Source: Rudanella sp031411995
GTDB taxonomy: Bacteria > Bacteroidota > Bacteroidia > Cytophagales > Spirosomataceae
Reading direction: 5' to 3'
NCBI GenBank assembly: GCA_031411995.1
Contig: JANOCD010000133.1
Span: 62,001-126,000, forward strand
DNA: 64,000 bases
The notes beneath the pieces were generated by a model. The model saw nothing but the letters and a program-made list of their open reading frames with translations, did no database searches and had not been told where the DNA came from. Below, piece by piece: positions 33,813-42,096 of this stretch. Each line of letters starts with the position of its first letter. The stretch's first letter is position 1. A program made the position numbers and the translations under genes.

Positions 33813-34226
33813 CTACGCCAGCATTTGCTTAAACGTGGCCGTTCGATTGCGAAAGAAGCCGACGGACTTCTCACTAAACCGACTTCGGTCGCTGCTCAGG
33901 TCATAAGCGGCAAGATGGTCGGTGATGGTTGCATACCGTTCGATGAGTTTGTCCCAGCAAGCCGGTTGTCGGCAACGGGACAGTACCAAACGGGCGCGGT
34001 TCAGATACTTGTGTTGTTTAGCTGTCCAGGCAGCGCGCTCCAGGCAGGGAGCGTCGGAGCTGTTCAGAAGGGCAGGCAAAGCAGCGGGTGAGGCTGTTGG
34101 CGTTAATTGCGAAAGCAAAAACAAGCCTAATTCCACCTCAGATAGTTGGCGGGCCGTAAGCGAAGCAGGCCGAACCGTTGTCTGAGCACCCCTGGCGAAT
34201 GAAACGGAGGCAGATTGTGCGTTCAT
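33813..34226 (-). CDS. Hypothetical protein
   Basis: 137 aa, not recognised. The N-terminal ~30 residues are Ser/Ala/Thr-rich; the rest is helical with many Arg and Lys and three Cys (PCLERAAW, LSRCRQPACWDK). A segment such as QHKYLNRARLVLSRCRQ recalls small helical bacterial proteins but assigns no family. It lies upstream of hemE on the same strand, separated by the hairpin at 33726-33802. Confidence 0.5.
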   Translation of the reverse strand: MNAQSASVSFARGAQTTVRPASLTARQLSEVELGLFLLSQLTPTASPAALPALLNSSDAPCLERAAWTAKQHKYLNRARLVLSRCRQPACWDKLIERYATITDHLAAYDLSSDRSRFSEKSVGFFRNRTATFKQMLA

Positions 34227-34316
34227 GAGTGATAAATTTTACTGTACGCCACAAATCTGACCCCCCTAAAACGTAATCTTCTTCCGTTGTTCTTTATTTT
34301 TGTAAAAAACCTTCCT

Positions 34317-35339
34317 ATGCCAATAACCCGTTCTGCCTTCCAGCGGTATCGCCTGATCGACGAAGTCATTAGCCGATATCCTCGCCGTTACTCCAAACAA
34401 CGCCTGTTTGAGCTGTGTCAGGATAAGTGTGGTATCCGGTCAATTTCGTCGCTCGAAAAAGACATTCAGCGAATGCGCGAAGATCACGAAGCACCCATTG
34501 CCTACGACAAACGTACCAACGGTTATTACTACACCGATCCGCAGTTTCGACTTCTGCAACTGATGCTCAACCCCGACGATATGGAGGCCCTCGACTATGC
34601 CCGCGAGGTGCTGGCAGCCACACAGGGGGCCTCCGTGGCTGACGAACTAAGCAACGCCCTTCAGAAAGTGCGGCAGAGCCTGGATATTATTCGCGAAGTG
34701 AAAACCGATATGCCCACGCGCCGGGTGATCTATGTGGAAGAGCGGGTGTTGGGCCGTAACAGGCAATATGTCCCTATTTTGGTGCGGGCCGTAAACCAGA
34801 ACAAGCAGATTACGTTCCGCTACAGCAAGCACAACAGCGACCAACCTGTGCCGTTGAGTAAAGAGGTTTTGCCCATTCGCACGCTCCACCCGATTTTGCT
34901 TCGTGAAGTAAGCGATAGTTGGTATGTGATTGGCTATGACGAGAAAACCGGCAAGGAACGCACCTTCGCCCTTGACCGCATGAGCGACCTCGAAATCTCC
35001 GACGATCTCTGCGATGTTCCACCCGCCGTTGTGACCAGCGTGAGCGAATTATTTGAACACATTTTTGGGATCACGGACAGTAGCGGGCCGGTTGAGGAAG
35101 TTATCCTGTCGTTTACACCTTTGCGCGGGCGTTACGTGAAAGCAAAGCCTATTCACCAAACTCAGGAGATTTTGCTGGATACCGATACCGAATGCCGTGT
35201 CAGGCTTCGTTTGGCCCCTAACCCCGACCTGATGATGCACCTCCGCAGTTACGGCGAGGACCTGACTGTGATTCAGCCCGCTAGTTTGGTGCAGGCTATG
35301 CAGGATTCTCTGCGGGCTGCCCTGGCGAAGTATAACTGA
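34317..35339 (+). CDS. WYL-domain transcriptional regulator (YafY family)
   Basis: 340 aa. N-terminal winged helix at residues 1-65 (FQRYRLIDEVISRYPRRYSK, later SISSLEKDIQRMRED). The WYL domain spans ~150-235, with WYVIGYDEKTGKERTFALDR containing the family Trp-Tyr-hydrophobic core and Arg. A WCX-like C-terminal part follows (VILSFTPLRGRYVKAKPIHQ). WYL domains bind nucleic-acid or nucleotide ligands and often control DNA-damage or defence genes; the target is unknown here. ATG 34317 is used; a TATTTTTG box lies just upstream (34295-34302). Confidence 0.9.
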   Translation: MPITRSAFQRYRLIDEVISRYPRRYSKQRLFELCQDKCGIRSISSLEKDIQRMREDHEAPIAYDKRTNGYYYTDPQFRLLQLMLNPDDMEALDYAREVLAATQGASVADELSNALQKVRQSLDIIREVKTDMPTRRVIYVEERVLGRNRQYVPILVRAVNQNKQITFRYSKHNSDQPVPLSKEVLPIRTLHPILLREVSDSWYVIGYDEKTGKERTFALDRMSDLEISDDLCDVPPAVVTSVSELFEHIFGITDSSGPVEEVILSFTPLRGRYVKAKPIHQTQEILLDTDTECRVRLRLAPNPDLMMHLRSYGEDLTVIQPASLVQAMQDSLRAALAKYN

Positions 35340-35344
35340 GACGC

Positions 35345-36193
35345 TCAAAACACCACCGTCCGGTTGTTATGAATGAACACCCGATCGTTGAAGACCAGCT
35401 TGAGTGCTTTGGAAAGCACTAATTTCTCCACATCGCGGCCCATTGTTGCCATGTCGTTGGCCGTGTGCCGATGATCCACTTCTTTCACGTCCTGCGTAAT
35501 GATTGGCCCTTCGTCCAAGTCGTTGTTGACAAAGTGGGCCGTAGCCCCAATAATTTTTACGCCCCGTTCGTGCGCCTGCCGATAGGGGCTTGCTCCTACA
35601 AAAGCGGGTAAAAACGAGTGGTGAATGTTGATAATCCGGTTAGAGAAATGGCGCACGAAACCGGGGGTCAGTACTCGCATATACTTTGCCAGCACCAGAT
35701 ATTCGGGGTCGTAGATGGCCAACGTTCGTAGAATGGCTTCCTCGTGTTCGTCGCGGGTTTTGTGTTCGTGCGAAATATAATGAAACGGAATCCCGAACTT
35801 GCTCACTAATGGTTGCAAATGATTGTAGTTGCTCACCACGGCCAGAATATCGGCATCCAATTCATCGAACGCATACCGAATCAGTAACTCGCCGAGACAA
35901 TGGTGCTCTTTTGTGACCAATAACACCACATTTTTCTTCTTTTTAGGATTGAGCCGGAGGTTAATATCGGGCGACAGGCCTTCGCTTAACTGAGCCAGCA
36001 GAGTTGGGCCATCGAGTTGATTGGTCGCGCTTTCAAACTCGGTACGCATGAAAAACTGCCCGTCGGGGCTAACATATTCATCGTTGCGAATGATGTTAAG
36101 ACCCTGCCGGAACAAAACGCCCGTAACATGGTAGATAAGGCCCGTTTGATCGGGGCCATCCATCAGCAGAATGTGTTTGGTTAGTTCAGTCAT
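35345..36193 (-). CDS. purU: Formyltetrahydrofolate deformylase
   Basis: 282 aa, cytosolic; hydrolyses 10-formyl-THF to THF and formate, supplying formate for PurT and balancing one-carbon pools. The ACT domain is residues 1-85 (ILLMDGPDQTGLIYHVTGVL). The formyltransferase domain has INIHHSFLPAFVGASPY with the catalytic His region and VNNDLDEGPIITQDVKEVDH with the catalytic Asp. Length is normal. It is divergent from sigma locus C and ends 5 nt from the WYL gene stop. Confidence 0.95.
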   Translation of the reverse strand: MTELTKHILLMDGPDQTGLIYHVTGVLFRQGLNIIRNDEYVSPDGQFFMRTEFESATNQLDGPTLLAQLSEGLSPDINLRLNPKKKKNVVLLVTKEHHCLGELLIRYAFDELDADILAVVSNYNHLQPLVSKFGIPFHYISHEHKTRDEHEEAILRTLAIYDPEYLVLAKYMRVLTPGFVRHFSNRIINIHHSFLPAFVGASPYRQAHERGVKIIGATAHFVNNDLDEGPIITQDVKEVDHRHTANDMATMGRDVEKLVLSKALKLVFNDRVFIHNNRTVVF

Positions 36194-36265
36194 CAGTAAT
36201 TTTTAAGCAGACAAAGGTAGGCAGGAGCGCGATTCTGTCTAATTTACATTTTTTTAACAATACGT

Positions 36266-36292
36266 GCAACGCTGCTTCGTTTGTTATGTCTT
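36266..36292 (+). promoter_or_regulatory. Candidate ECF-type promoter of sigma locus C
   Basis: GCAAC (36266-36270), 17 nt, GTCTT (36288-36292). It resembles the elements before the other two sigma genes, with a spacer one base shorter. The leader would be about 65 nt to the predicted start. Confidence 0.3.
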
Positions 36293-36363
36293 TGTTATGA
36301 ATACGCCCGGCTCGGCGACCCGACGCTAAGGCGATCCAACACCAACCGACCCGGACCGATTGC

Positions 36364-36927
36364 TTGGAAACGAAACTGTACATAGACCGAACCGTTGACC
36401 TTGTCGAACGCTGCAAACTTGGCGAACGCAAGGCTCAATATGACCTGTATCGGCAATATTCAAAGGCGATGTACAACGTCAGTTTGCGCATTCTGAACCA
36501 TGCGGCCGAGGCCGAAGATTCGTTGCAGGAGGCTTTTTTAGACGCATTCAACCATATTCAGTCGTTCCGGGGGCAGAGTACGTTTGGGGCGTGGCTAAAG
36601 CAGATTGTGGTGAACCGGGCCATCAACCATCTGCGAAGTCGACGGGTTGAGTTTGTTGAGTTGGACACCACCCGAAACGCTGATGATGGCGGGCCGGATT
36701 GGGCCGACTCAGAACCCTACGACGAAACCGGTATAGCGTTCGATGTAGAGCGAATTCGATTGGCCATGCAACAACTGTCGGAAGGGTATAGGGTGGTGCT
36801 GTCTCTGTATTTATTTGAAGGCTACGACCATGAAGAGATTGGTCAGATTTTGAGTATCAGCGAAACGACCTCCAGAACCCAGTTCATGCGGGGCAGAAAA
36901 CGATTATTACAAGTTTTAACAGAGTAA
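36364..36927 (+). CDS. ECF RNA polymerase sigma factor (locus C)
   Basis: 187 aa. Region 2: LYRQYSKAMYNVSLRILNHA, EAEDSLQEAFLDAFNHIQSF, FGAWLKQIVVNRAINHLRS. Region 4: LSEGYRVVLSLYLFEGYDHE, EIGQILSISETTSRTQFMRG. The in-frame upstream ATG at 36286 is followed at once by a stop, so the start must lie after 36300; TTG 36364 is the best candidate. The anti-sigma gene follows after 15 nt. Confidence 0.92.
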   Translation: METKLYIDRTVDLVERCKLGERKAQYDLYRQYSKAMYNVSLRILNHAAEAEDSLQEAFLDAFNHIQSFRGQSTFGAWLKQIVVNRAINHLRSRRVEFVELDTTRNADDGGPDWADSEPYDETGIAFDVERIRLAMQQLSEGYRVVLSLYLFEGYDHEEIGQILSISETTSRTQFMRGRKRLLQVLTE

Positions 36928-36942
36928 GTGGCTTATAAAAAG

Positions 36943-37590
36943 ATGAAACATAACCTTGAACGATTCATCCGCGACAATCGCGAGGCATTCGATGCCGACG
37001 AACCGCCGATGGACTTGTGGGCGCGTATCGAGCCGGGGATCACCCAGCCCGAACCCGCAACAGGTGCTGACCCGTTGGCGGATCAGGTCAAACTTGGTTT
37101 TATTGGCCAAACAGAAGCAGAACCCATTCGTAAACCCCTCAATGGCAAACCGTTTGGCAGCAACCAACGGGGGTGGAAGTTCAACTGGTGGGCAGCCGCA
37201 TCGGTGGCACTTCTGTTGCTAACGGGGGGCTTCTGGTTCCTCAACCACCAATATGGCGTTACCGAGCAGCCCGAAGTGGTGGCTGTTAGTCCGACCTATG
37301 CCAAAGAGTTTGTGCAGTATGCCCGTTTGGTGGATGCAAAACAGGCCGAACTGAAAACGATGACTGCCAGCAACCCGGCACTTTATAAAGCTTTTGCCAA
37401 CGATCTGGAGCGTCTGGAGCGAAGCTATCAGACACTCAAAGCTGACCTGCCCGAAAATCCTAATCAGGAAACCCTCGTGCAGGCTATGATTCAAAATCTG
37501 CAGTTGCAGATTAACCTCCTGAATGAACAGTTGCGCGTGATTCAGCGCATGAAAGAACAAAACAACAACACCAATGAACACCTTATTTAA
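36943..37590 (+). CDS. Putative anti-sigma factor, single-pass membrane protein
   Basis: 215 aa. The cytoplasmic N-terminus ERFIRDNREAFDADEPPMDL resembles the short head of Bacteroidota anti-sigma proteins. One TM helix lies at residues ~76-96 (WWAAASVALLLLTGGFWFL). The periplasmic part is a long helical, coiled-coil-like region (LERLERSYQTLKADL, later QNLQLQINLLNEQLRVIQRM). Unlike loci A and B it has no barrel. ATG 36943 is preferred; GTG 36928 directly after the sigma stop is possible. The next gene starts 17 nt before its stop. Confidence 0.75.
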   Translation: MKHNLERFIRDNREAFDADEPPMDLWARIEPGITQPEPATGADPLADQVKLGFIGQTEAEPIRKPLNGKPFGSNQRGWKFNWWAAASVALLLLTGGFWFLNHQYGVTEQPEVVAVSPTYAKEFVQYARLVDAKQAELKTMTASNPALYKAFANDLERLERSYQTLKADLPENPNQETLVQAMIQNLQLQINLLNEQLRVIQRMKEQNNNTNEHLI

Positions 37591-38626
37591 AGCAGCGTTC
37601 CTGCTACTCGTGCCGCTTTCACTGACAGCGGCCAACGGCCCCGGCGACGATGGGCTGGGTGCCATCGAGAAAAAGCGTACCATTATTAAAATGTATGACG
37701 TTGACCAGAAAGACAAACTGCAAATCGACAATCAGTTTGGACAGGTAAACGTGGTGCTTTGGGATAAAAGCGAAATCCGGGTACAGATCATCGTAACGGC
37801 CAACGCCAGCACCGACGACCGGGCGCAGGAGTATCTTAACTCCGTTGAAATCACCGACAAACGCGAAGGCGACCAGATCATTTTGCGTACTGAGATGCAG
37901 AAGAAATCGTCAACCTGGGGCAACTGGAATGGCAACGGTAACGGCGAAAAACAATACGTCCGCATCGACTATACCGTTCAAATGCCCCGCAACAACGCTT
38001 TGTCAGTACGCAATAGATTTGGCAACACCAATGTGGCCTCATTCCGTGCTCCGCTCAACATCTATACCCGCTATGGCAACTTCACCGCCGATCAGCTTAC
38101 GGGCAGTCTGAACGACATCGACGTGGCCTATGGCAATGCCGACATCCGCAACATGGAAGGAGGTAAATTAGCTATCGCCTATTCTAACCTCGACCTCGAT
38201 AAGGCGAATGTGATTGTGCTGACGAACCGATTTGGCAAACTCAAAATCGGGGAAGTGAACAAACTCGATGCGAACATTAGCTATTCGGGGGCCAGCATCG
38301 GCACTCTTGGGAGTTCTTGTAAGATGCAACTTAATTATTCAGGTGGTTTTAAAATCGGGCAGCTCAAATCGGCTGATAATGTGGATATTGAGGCCAATTA
38401 TTCCTCGGTTGCCCTACCGCTCAACGCCGAGACCGGGTATGATTTCAATGTGTCAGTGACCTACGGCGGGTTCAACTACCCCAATGGCCAGTCTATGCTG
38501 TTCACCACACAACCTGCCACCAATGCCAGCCCCGGTAAAATCAAACAATATACGGGTAAAATTGGCACCGGTTCCGGCCCCCGCATTCGGGTGGTATCGC
38601 GGTTCGGCGATGTGAGTTTCCGGTAA
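37574..38626 (+). CDS. Secreted DUF4097-like beta-helix protein
   Basis: 350 aa. The signal peptide ends near LSLTAANG. The body is made of short repeated beta segments with the recurrent pattern hxNxFGxhxh / hxYGNhxh (IDNQFGQVNVVLW, VRNRFGNTNVASF, IYTRYGNFTADQL, LTNRFGKLKIGEV, VVSRFGDVSF), typical of DUF4097/head-GIN-like right-handed beta-helices. It lies outside the inner membrane. Its start overlaps the anti-sigma gene by 17 nt, so sigma, anti-sigma and this protein form one operon; it is a candidate output or sensor of locus C. Confidence 0.75.
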   Translation: MNTLFKAAFLLLVPLSLTAANGPGDDGLGAIEKKRTIIKMYDVDQKDKLQIDNQFGQVNVVLWDKSEIRVQIIVTANASTDDRAQEYLNSVEITDKREGDQIILRTEMQKKSSTWGNWNGNGNGEKQYVRIDYTVQMPRNNALSVRNRFGNTNVASFRAPLNIYTRYGNFTADQLTGSLNDIDVAYGNADIRNMEGGKLAIAYSNLDLDKANVIVLTNRFGKLKIGEVNKLDANISYSGASIGTLGSSCKMQLNYSGGFKIGQLKSADNVDIEANYSSVALPLNAETGYDFNVSVTYGGFNYPNGQSMLFTTQPATNASPGKIKQYTGKIGTGSGPRIRVVSRFGDVSFR

Positions 38627-38633
38627 GGTGAAA

Positions 38634-38672
38634 GAGTGAAAGAGCGTTTCGGCTGAATCTGCTCTTTCACTC
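38634..38672 (+). terminator. 12-bp hairpin after sigma locus C operon
   Basis: Arms GAGTGAAAGAGC (38634-38645) and GCTCTTTCACTC (38661-38672), starting 8 nt after the stop. No clear T run follows, so termination efficiency is uncertain. The right arm overlaps the stop of the convergent cupin gene. Confidence 0.5.
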
Positions 38673-39168
38673 ATTTACTCAATAATTCTATCACCTCCCT
38701 CCACTTCGGAAACTGCTCTAGCATGGCTACCCGGTCGGCAAGTTCGAAGTCGGCAAAGTCGAAACCGGGTGCCACCGTGCAGCCTACGAGCGAGAAATCC
38801 ACCCCATTGGCGGGCTTCGACCCAAACCAACAGCCAGCGGGAACCACTGCCTGAAAAACCTCTCCTACCTCTGGATTATTACCCAGTCGAATTACCGACA
38901 GTTCGCCAGCGGGCGTAATTACATAAATAGTCAGGGGGCCACCGGCATAGAAATGCCAGACTTCGTCGGACTGAATCCGGTGGAGCATGGACCGGTGATG
39001 CCCTTCGAGCAGAAAATAGATGGCTGTGCTGAACGAACGGGAACCCGCAAACCGGGCTGGCAAAGCCGACTGAGCAATTTGCTCTGCCGCTCGATATGTT
39101 TCGGCATAAAAGCCCCCTTCCGGGTGAGGTTGCATCTGGTAAGCCCGAACGTAATCAGCAGCCGTCAT
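38671..39168 (-). CDS. Cupin protein, DUF985 family
   Basis: 165 aa, single beta-barrel cupin. Family signatures are YQMQPHPEGGFYAETYR, then AIYFLLEGHHRSMLHRIQSD, EVWHFYAGGPLTIYVI and VPAGCWFGSKP. DUF985 proteins (such as yeast YML079w) bind a small ligand of unknown nature. It precedes the tpiA stop by 3 nt on the same strand, so tpiA and this gene are probably co-transcribed. Confidence 0.88.
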   Translation of the reverse strand: MTAADYVRAYQMQPHPEGGFYAETYRAAEQIAQSALPARFAGSRSFSTAIYFLLEGHHRSMLHRIQSDEVWHFYAGGPLTIYVITPAGELSVIRLGNNPEVGEVFQAVVPAGCWFGSKPANGVDFSLVGCTVAPGFDFADFELADRVAMLEQFPKWREVIELLSK

Positions 39169-39171
39169 CCC

Positions 39172-39936
39172 CTATTTATTAGCTTTTACTACCGTCGTAA
39201 AATCGCGTGATTTGAGTGAGGCACCACCAATCAGACCCCCGTCAACGTCGGGTTGGGCAAAGAGTTCTGCCGCGTTTTGGGCGTTGGCACTGCCACCGTA
39301 CAGAATAGGGGTGTTTTGAGCTACTGCGTCGCCGTAATGACTGGCTAGATGTTGCCGGAGAGCCAGGTGCATATCCTGCGCCTGCTGCGACGAAGCCGTT
39401 AAACCAGTACCAATAGCCCAAATCGGTTCGTAGGCAATCACGATAGAAGCAAACTGCTCGGGCGACAAATGGAATAGACTTTGGGTCAGTTGTTCTTTCA
39501 CAAACCCGACATAATCGCCCCCTTCGCGCATTTCGAGCGATTCGCCACAGCAAAAAATGGGGATTAACTTATTGGCCAGGGCTGCATCAACTTTCTCGGC
39601 TAACTGGGTATTAGTTTCGCTGAAATACTGCCGACGCTCGCTATGGCCCAAAATAACGTATTGAACACCAATGGATTGAAGCATAGCTGCCGATATTTCA
39701 CCCGTGTAGGCACCTGATGCTTTTTCATGGCAATTTTGCGCTCCCAGCGCAATACGGCCACCAGCAGGAACATATTGTTTCAGGCTCGTCAGGAACACCG
39801 ATGGCGGGCAAAGCACCACCTCAGTTTCTCCCACTACCTCATCTTTCACCATGTTGACTACCTCAGAAACCAGGGCAATGGCTTCTTCGTAAGTCTTGTT
39901 CATTTTCCAGTTACCAGCAACTATTCGCTTGCGCAT
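39172..39936 (-). CDS. tpiA: Triosephosphate isomerase
   Basis: 254 aa, cytosolic; interconverts dihydroxyacetone phosphate and glyceraldehyde 3-phosphate. Catalytic residues are all visible: Lys in VAGNWKMNKT, His in ILGHSERRQYF, Glu in AYEPIWAIGTG. The phosphate-binding loop GGSANAQNAAEL and GLIGGASLKS complete the site. A TAATTTTG -7 box on the minus strand at 39970-39963 probably drives it. The 178 bp to the next gene shows nothing else. Confidence 0.97.
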   Translation of the reverse strand: MRKRIVAGNWKMNKTYEEAIALVSEVVNMVKDEVVGETEVVLCPPSVFLTSLKQYVPAGGRIALGAQNCHEKASGAYTGEISAAMLQSIGVQYVILGHSERRQYFSETNTQLAEKVDAALANKLIPIFCCGESLEMREGGDYVGFVKEQLTQSLFHLSPEQFASIVIAYEPIWAIGTGLTASSQQAQDMHLALRQHLASHYGDAVAQNTPILYGGSANAQNAAELFAQPDVDGGLIGGASLKSRDFTTVVKANK

Positions 39937-40114
39937 ATCTTATTTAAGGATTGAAATTCGCTGCAAAATTAGTGTATTTGTGGTAACTGATAGACGCTGA
40001 ACTAAATTGCTGACAATCAATATAGTTTTACTGGGATAGCTGATGACCACTTATCAAAAAATTCAGTATTAACAGTGGATTTTTTAGTAAATTTCCGATG
40101 TTCTACCCACAACT

Positions 40115-41380
40115 ATGAAAGCGGTTTTATTCATCATCGGTTTTTTATGGTTCCTGAGTACCCCCACTCAGGCTCGCCCGGGCAAACCCACGCCCGACAA
40201 GGACCGGTTTGGGTTTTTTTTGGCGGGCAATCGAAGCTGGACCCGCATTCCGTTTCAACTTCATTCTAACCTGATTATCATTCCAATACGAATTAATAAT
40301 TCGGACACCCTGCGGTTTATTTTAGATACCGGGGTCAGCAGTACCATTGTGACTGACCCGGCGGCCATCAGCAAACAAAAGCTTAAGTATACCCGCAAAG
40401 TTAAACTGACCGGCGCGGGCGAAGGGGGTAACCTGACGGCTTCCGTAGCGATTGACAATCACCTGAGTGTTGGCGCACTTCGTGCCAATCATCATAATAT
40501 TGTTGTTCTCGATGATGACGTTCTTAAACTGTCTGAATACGTTGGGGTGCCAATTCACGGCATATTTGGTTATGACCTCTTCAACAGTTTCGTGGTCACC
40601 ATCGACTTTCAGTTACGTGAAATTATCCTTACCCGACCAGCCAAGTTCAAATATCGCAAACAAATGGGCGAGCAGTATCCCATTGTGATTCAGGATACAA
40701 AACCTTATACCGATGCTATGGTGCTTGTGGAGGGCGAAAAAACAACACCGCTCCGTGTGATTCTGGACACCGGAGCCGGTCACGCACTCCTCCTCGACCG
40801 CACCCGCCATCCCGAAGCCCTGCCCTTGCCCGACCGAATCATTCGGGCGCAATTAGGGAGGGGTTTGAGTGGGGTGATTAATGGCAGCATGGGCCGCCTA
40901 CAGAAAATTAGGTTTGGGCGGTTCGAAATGAACAATATTCTGGCTTCCTTTCCTGACAGTCTGGCATTTGGAACCAAACTGATCAATGCTCCGCAACGCA
41001 TTGGTAATGTGGGCTGTGAATTACTCCGTCGGTTCCGGGTGACGTTTAATTACCAGGAGAAATACATTATTGTAAAACCCATCAAAAAGATAATGAAGGA
41101 GTCGTTTGAACACGACATGAGTGGGGTTGAACTAAAGGCGAAAGGGGCGCAATTCAAAAACTATTACATCGGGCGCATCATCGAAGGCTCTCCGGCTGAC
41201 CTGGCGGGGCTGGTGGAAGGCGATGAACTGATGTTTATCAATAATACGGCCGTGGTCGAGATGACCATCAGCGACATTTATAAACTCCTGCAGCGGGGCG
41301 AAGGCAAGGAGGTGACAATGGTGGTTAAGCGCAATGGCCAAATGGCCCTCGCTCAGTTTATGCTCAAGCGAATTATTTAA
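40115..41380 (+). CDS. Secreted aspartyl protease with two DTG lobes and a PDZ domain
   Basis: 421 aa. A signal peptide ends near PTQARP. Two retropepsin-like lobes each carry the catalytic triad: LRFILDTGVSSTIV (Asp71) and LRVILDTGAGHALL (Asp ~218), so one chain can form a pepsin-like active site. A C-terminal PDZ domain (~340-415) reads GRIIEGSPADLAGLVEGDEL and MFINNTAVVEMTISDIYK. It is periplasmic or surface-located; the target is unknown. A 39-bp hairpin starts 7 nt after the stop. Confidence 0.85.
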   Translation: MKAVLFIIGFLWFLSTPTQARPGKPTPDKDRFGFFLAGNRSWTRIPFQLHSNLIIIPIRINNSDTLRFILDTGVSSTIVTDPAAISKQKLKYTRKVKLTGAGEGGNLTASVAIDNHLSVGALRANHHNIVVLDDDVLKLSEYVGVPIHGIFGYDLFNSFVVTIDFQLREIILTRPAKFKYRKQMGEQYPIVIQDTKPYTDAMVLVEGEKTTPLRVILDTGAGHALLLDRTRHPEALPLPDRIIRAQLGRGLSGVINGSMGRLQKIRFGRFEMNNILASFPDSLAFGTKLINAPQRIGNVGCELLRRFRVTFNYQEKYIIVKPIKKIMKESFEHDMSGVELKAKGAQFKNYYIGRIIEGSPADLAGLVEGDELMFINNTAVVEMTISDIYKLLQRGEGKEVTMVVKRNGQMALAQFMLKRII

Positions 41381-41386
41381 AAAAAA

Positions 41387-41482
41387 TTCGGAACGGTCCG
41401 CCGTCGCGGTTGGGATTGCTGATTTGCGTCATCTAAAAATCCCAAATCAGCGATCCCAACCGCGACGGCGGACCGTTCCGAA
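41387..41482 (-). terminator. Very long (39-bp stem) terminator-like hairpin between convergent genes
   Basis: Arms at 41387-41425 and 41444-41482 are complementary over 39 nt with one mismatch; loop 18 nt. The stem begins TTCGGAACGGTCCGCCGTCG. Read on the minus strand it ends in eight T, so it should terminate the rpmB transcript; the plus strand lacks a T run. Confidence 0.85.
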
Positions 41483-41488
41483 ATTCAG

Positions 41489-41749
41489 TTATCTTGGCGA
41501 AATAACGATACGACCTGACAAGAGGCCGCGCTCGGCTGATTTCAGCAACGTAGCTTCGATACCGTTTTTGTTGATCGTCTTGATAGCAGACGTGGCCACT
41601 TTCATCGTGATCCACTCGCCTGTTGATTCCAGGAAGAAACGCTTCTTCTGGAGATTCGGGTAAAATTTACGCTTCGTTTTATTGTTAGCGTGCGAGACGT
41701 TATTTCCCGAGCGCGTCCGCTTTCCTGTTAATTGACAAACTCTGGCCAT
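41489..41749 (-). CDS. rpmB: 50S ribosomal protein L28
   Basis: 86 aa. The start MARVCQLTGKRTRSGNNVSH and NKTKRKFYPNLQKKRFF are the standard bacterial L28 sequence with the basic rRNA-binding face. ATG 41749 is chosen from the family start. The usual partner rpmG is not adjacent. It reads towards the aspartyl protease gene and ends in the long hairpin. Confidence 0.97.
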   Translation of the reverse strand: MARVCQLTGKRTRSGNNVSHANNKTKRKFYPNLQKKRFFLESTGEWITMKVATSAIKTINKNGIEATLLKSAERGLLSGRIVISPR

Positions 41750-41776
41750 GACCGTGCGATTTTCCTTTTGAGGGCG

Positions 41777-41807
41777 CAAAATTGGTGAATTATCTGGTAA
41801 TCTGCAA
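41777..41807 (-). promoter_or_regulatory. Promoter for rpmB
   Basis: Minus strand TTG, 20 nt, CAATTTTG. Close to the Bacteroidota consensus except C for T at the first -7 position, as also at the tRNA-Gly promoter. About 28 nt separate the -7 box from the ATG. Confidence 0.4.
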
Positions 41808-41808
41808 C

Positions 41809-41976
41809 CTACTTCTCCACTTTTTTATAGCCGAAGGGGCAATGTCGACAACCATTCTTGCAACAATAGCCCCTTTTTAGATGATACGAGGCCGTGAACA
41901 CCAAAAAACCGTCAGGGGTATAATAGTAATCCTCGTCATCAAGGCCACTTACTTTTTGCTTCTTAGGGGTGGGCAT
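41809..41976 (-). CDS. DUF5522 small Cys-rich protein
   Basis: 55 aa. DDEDYYYTPDGFLVFTASYH, then LKRGYCCKNGCRHCPFGYKK, is the DUF5522 signature, a likely metal-binding CC...C..C cluster. Function unknown. ATG 41976 (MPTPKKQK) gives the usual length; a longer in-frame start upstream is unlikely. Confidence 0.85.
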   Translation of the reverse strand: MPTPKKQKVSGLDDEDYYYTPDGFLVFTASYHLKRGYCCKNGCRHCPFGYKKVEK

Positions 41977-42096
41977 CCTGTATAAATTGCTGGTTGCTAA
42001 AATTGGTGGTAATTTTGAAAGCAACTTACCGTGCGGCCTGATAGTTGCCTGAACACAGTGATTAGTCGCTTTTTGGCATTATTTTAATCTTGATCT

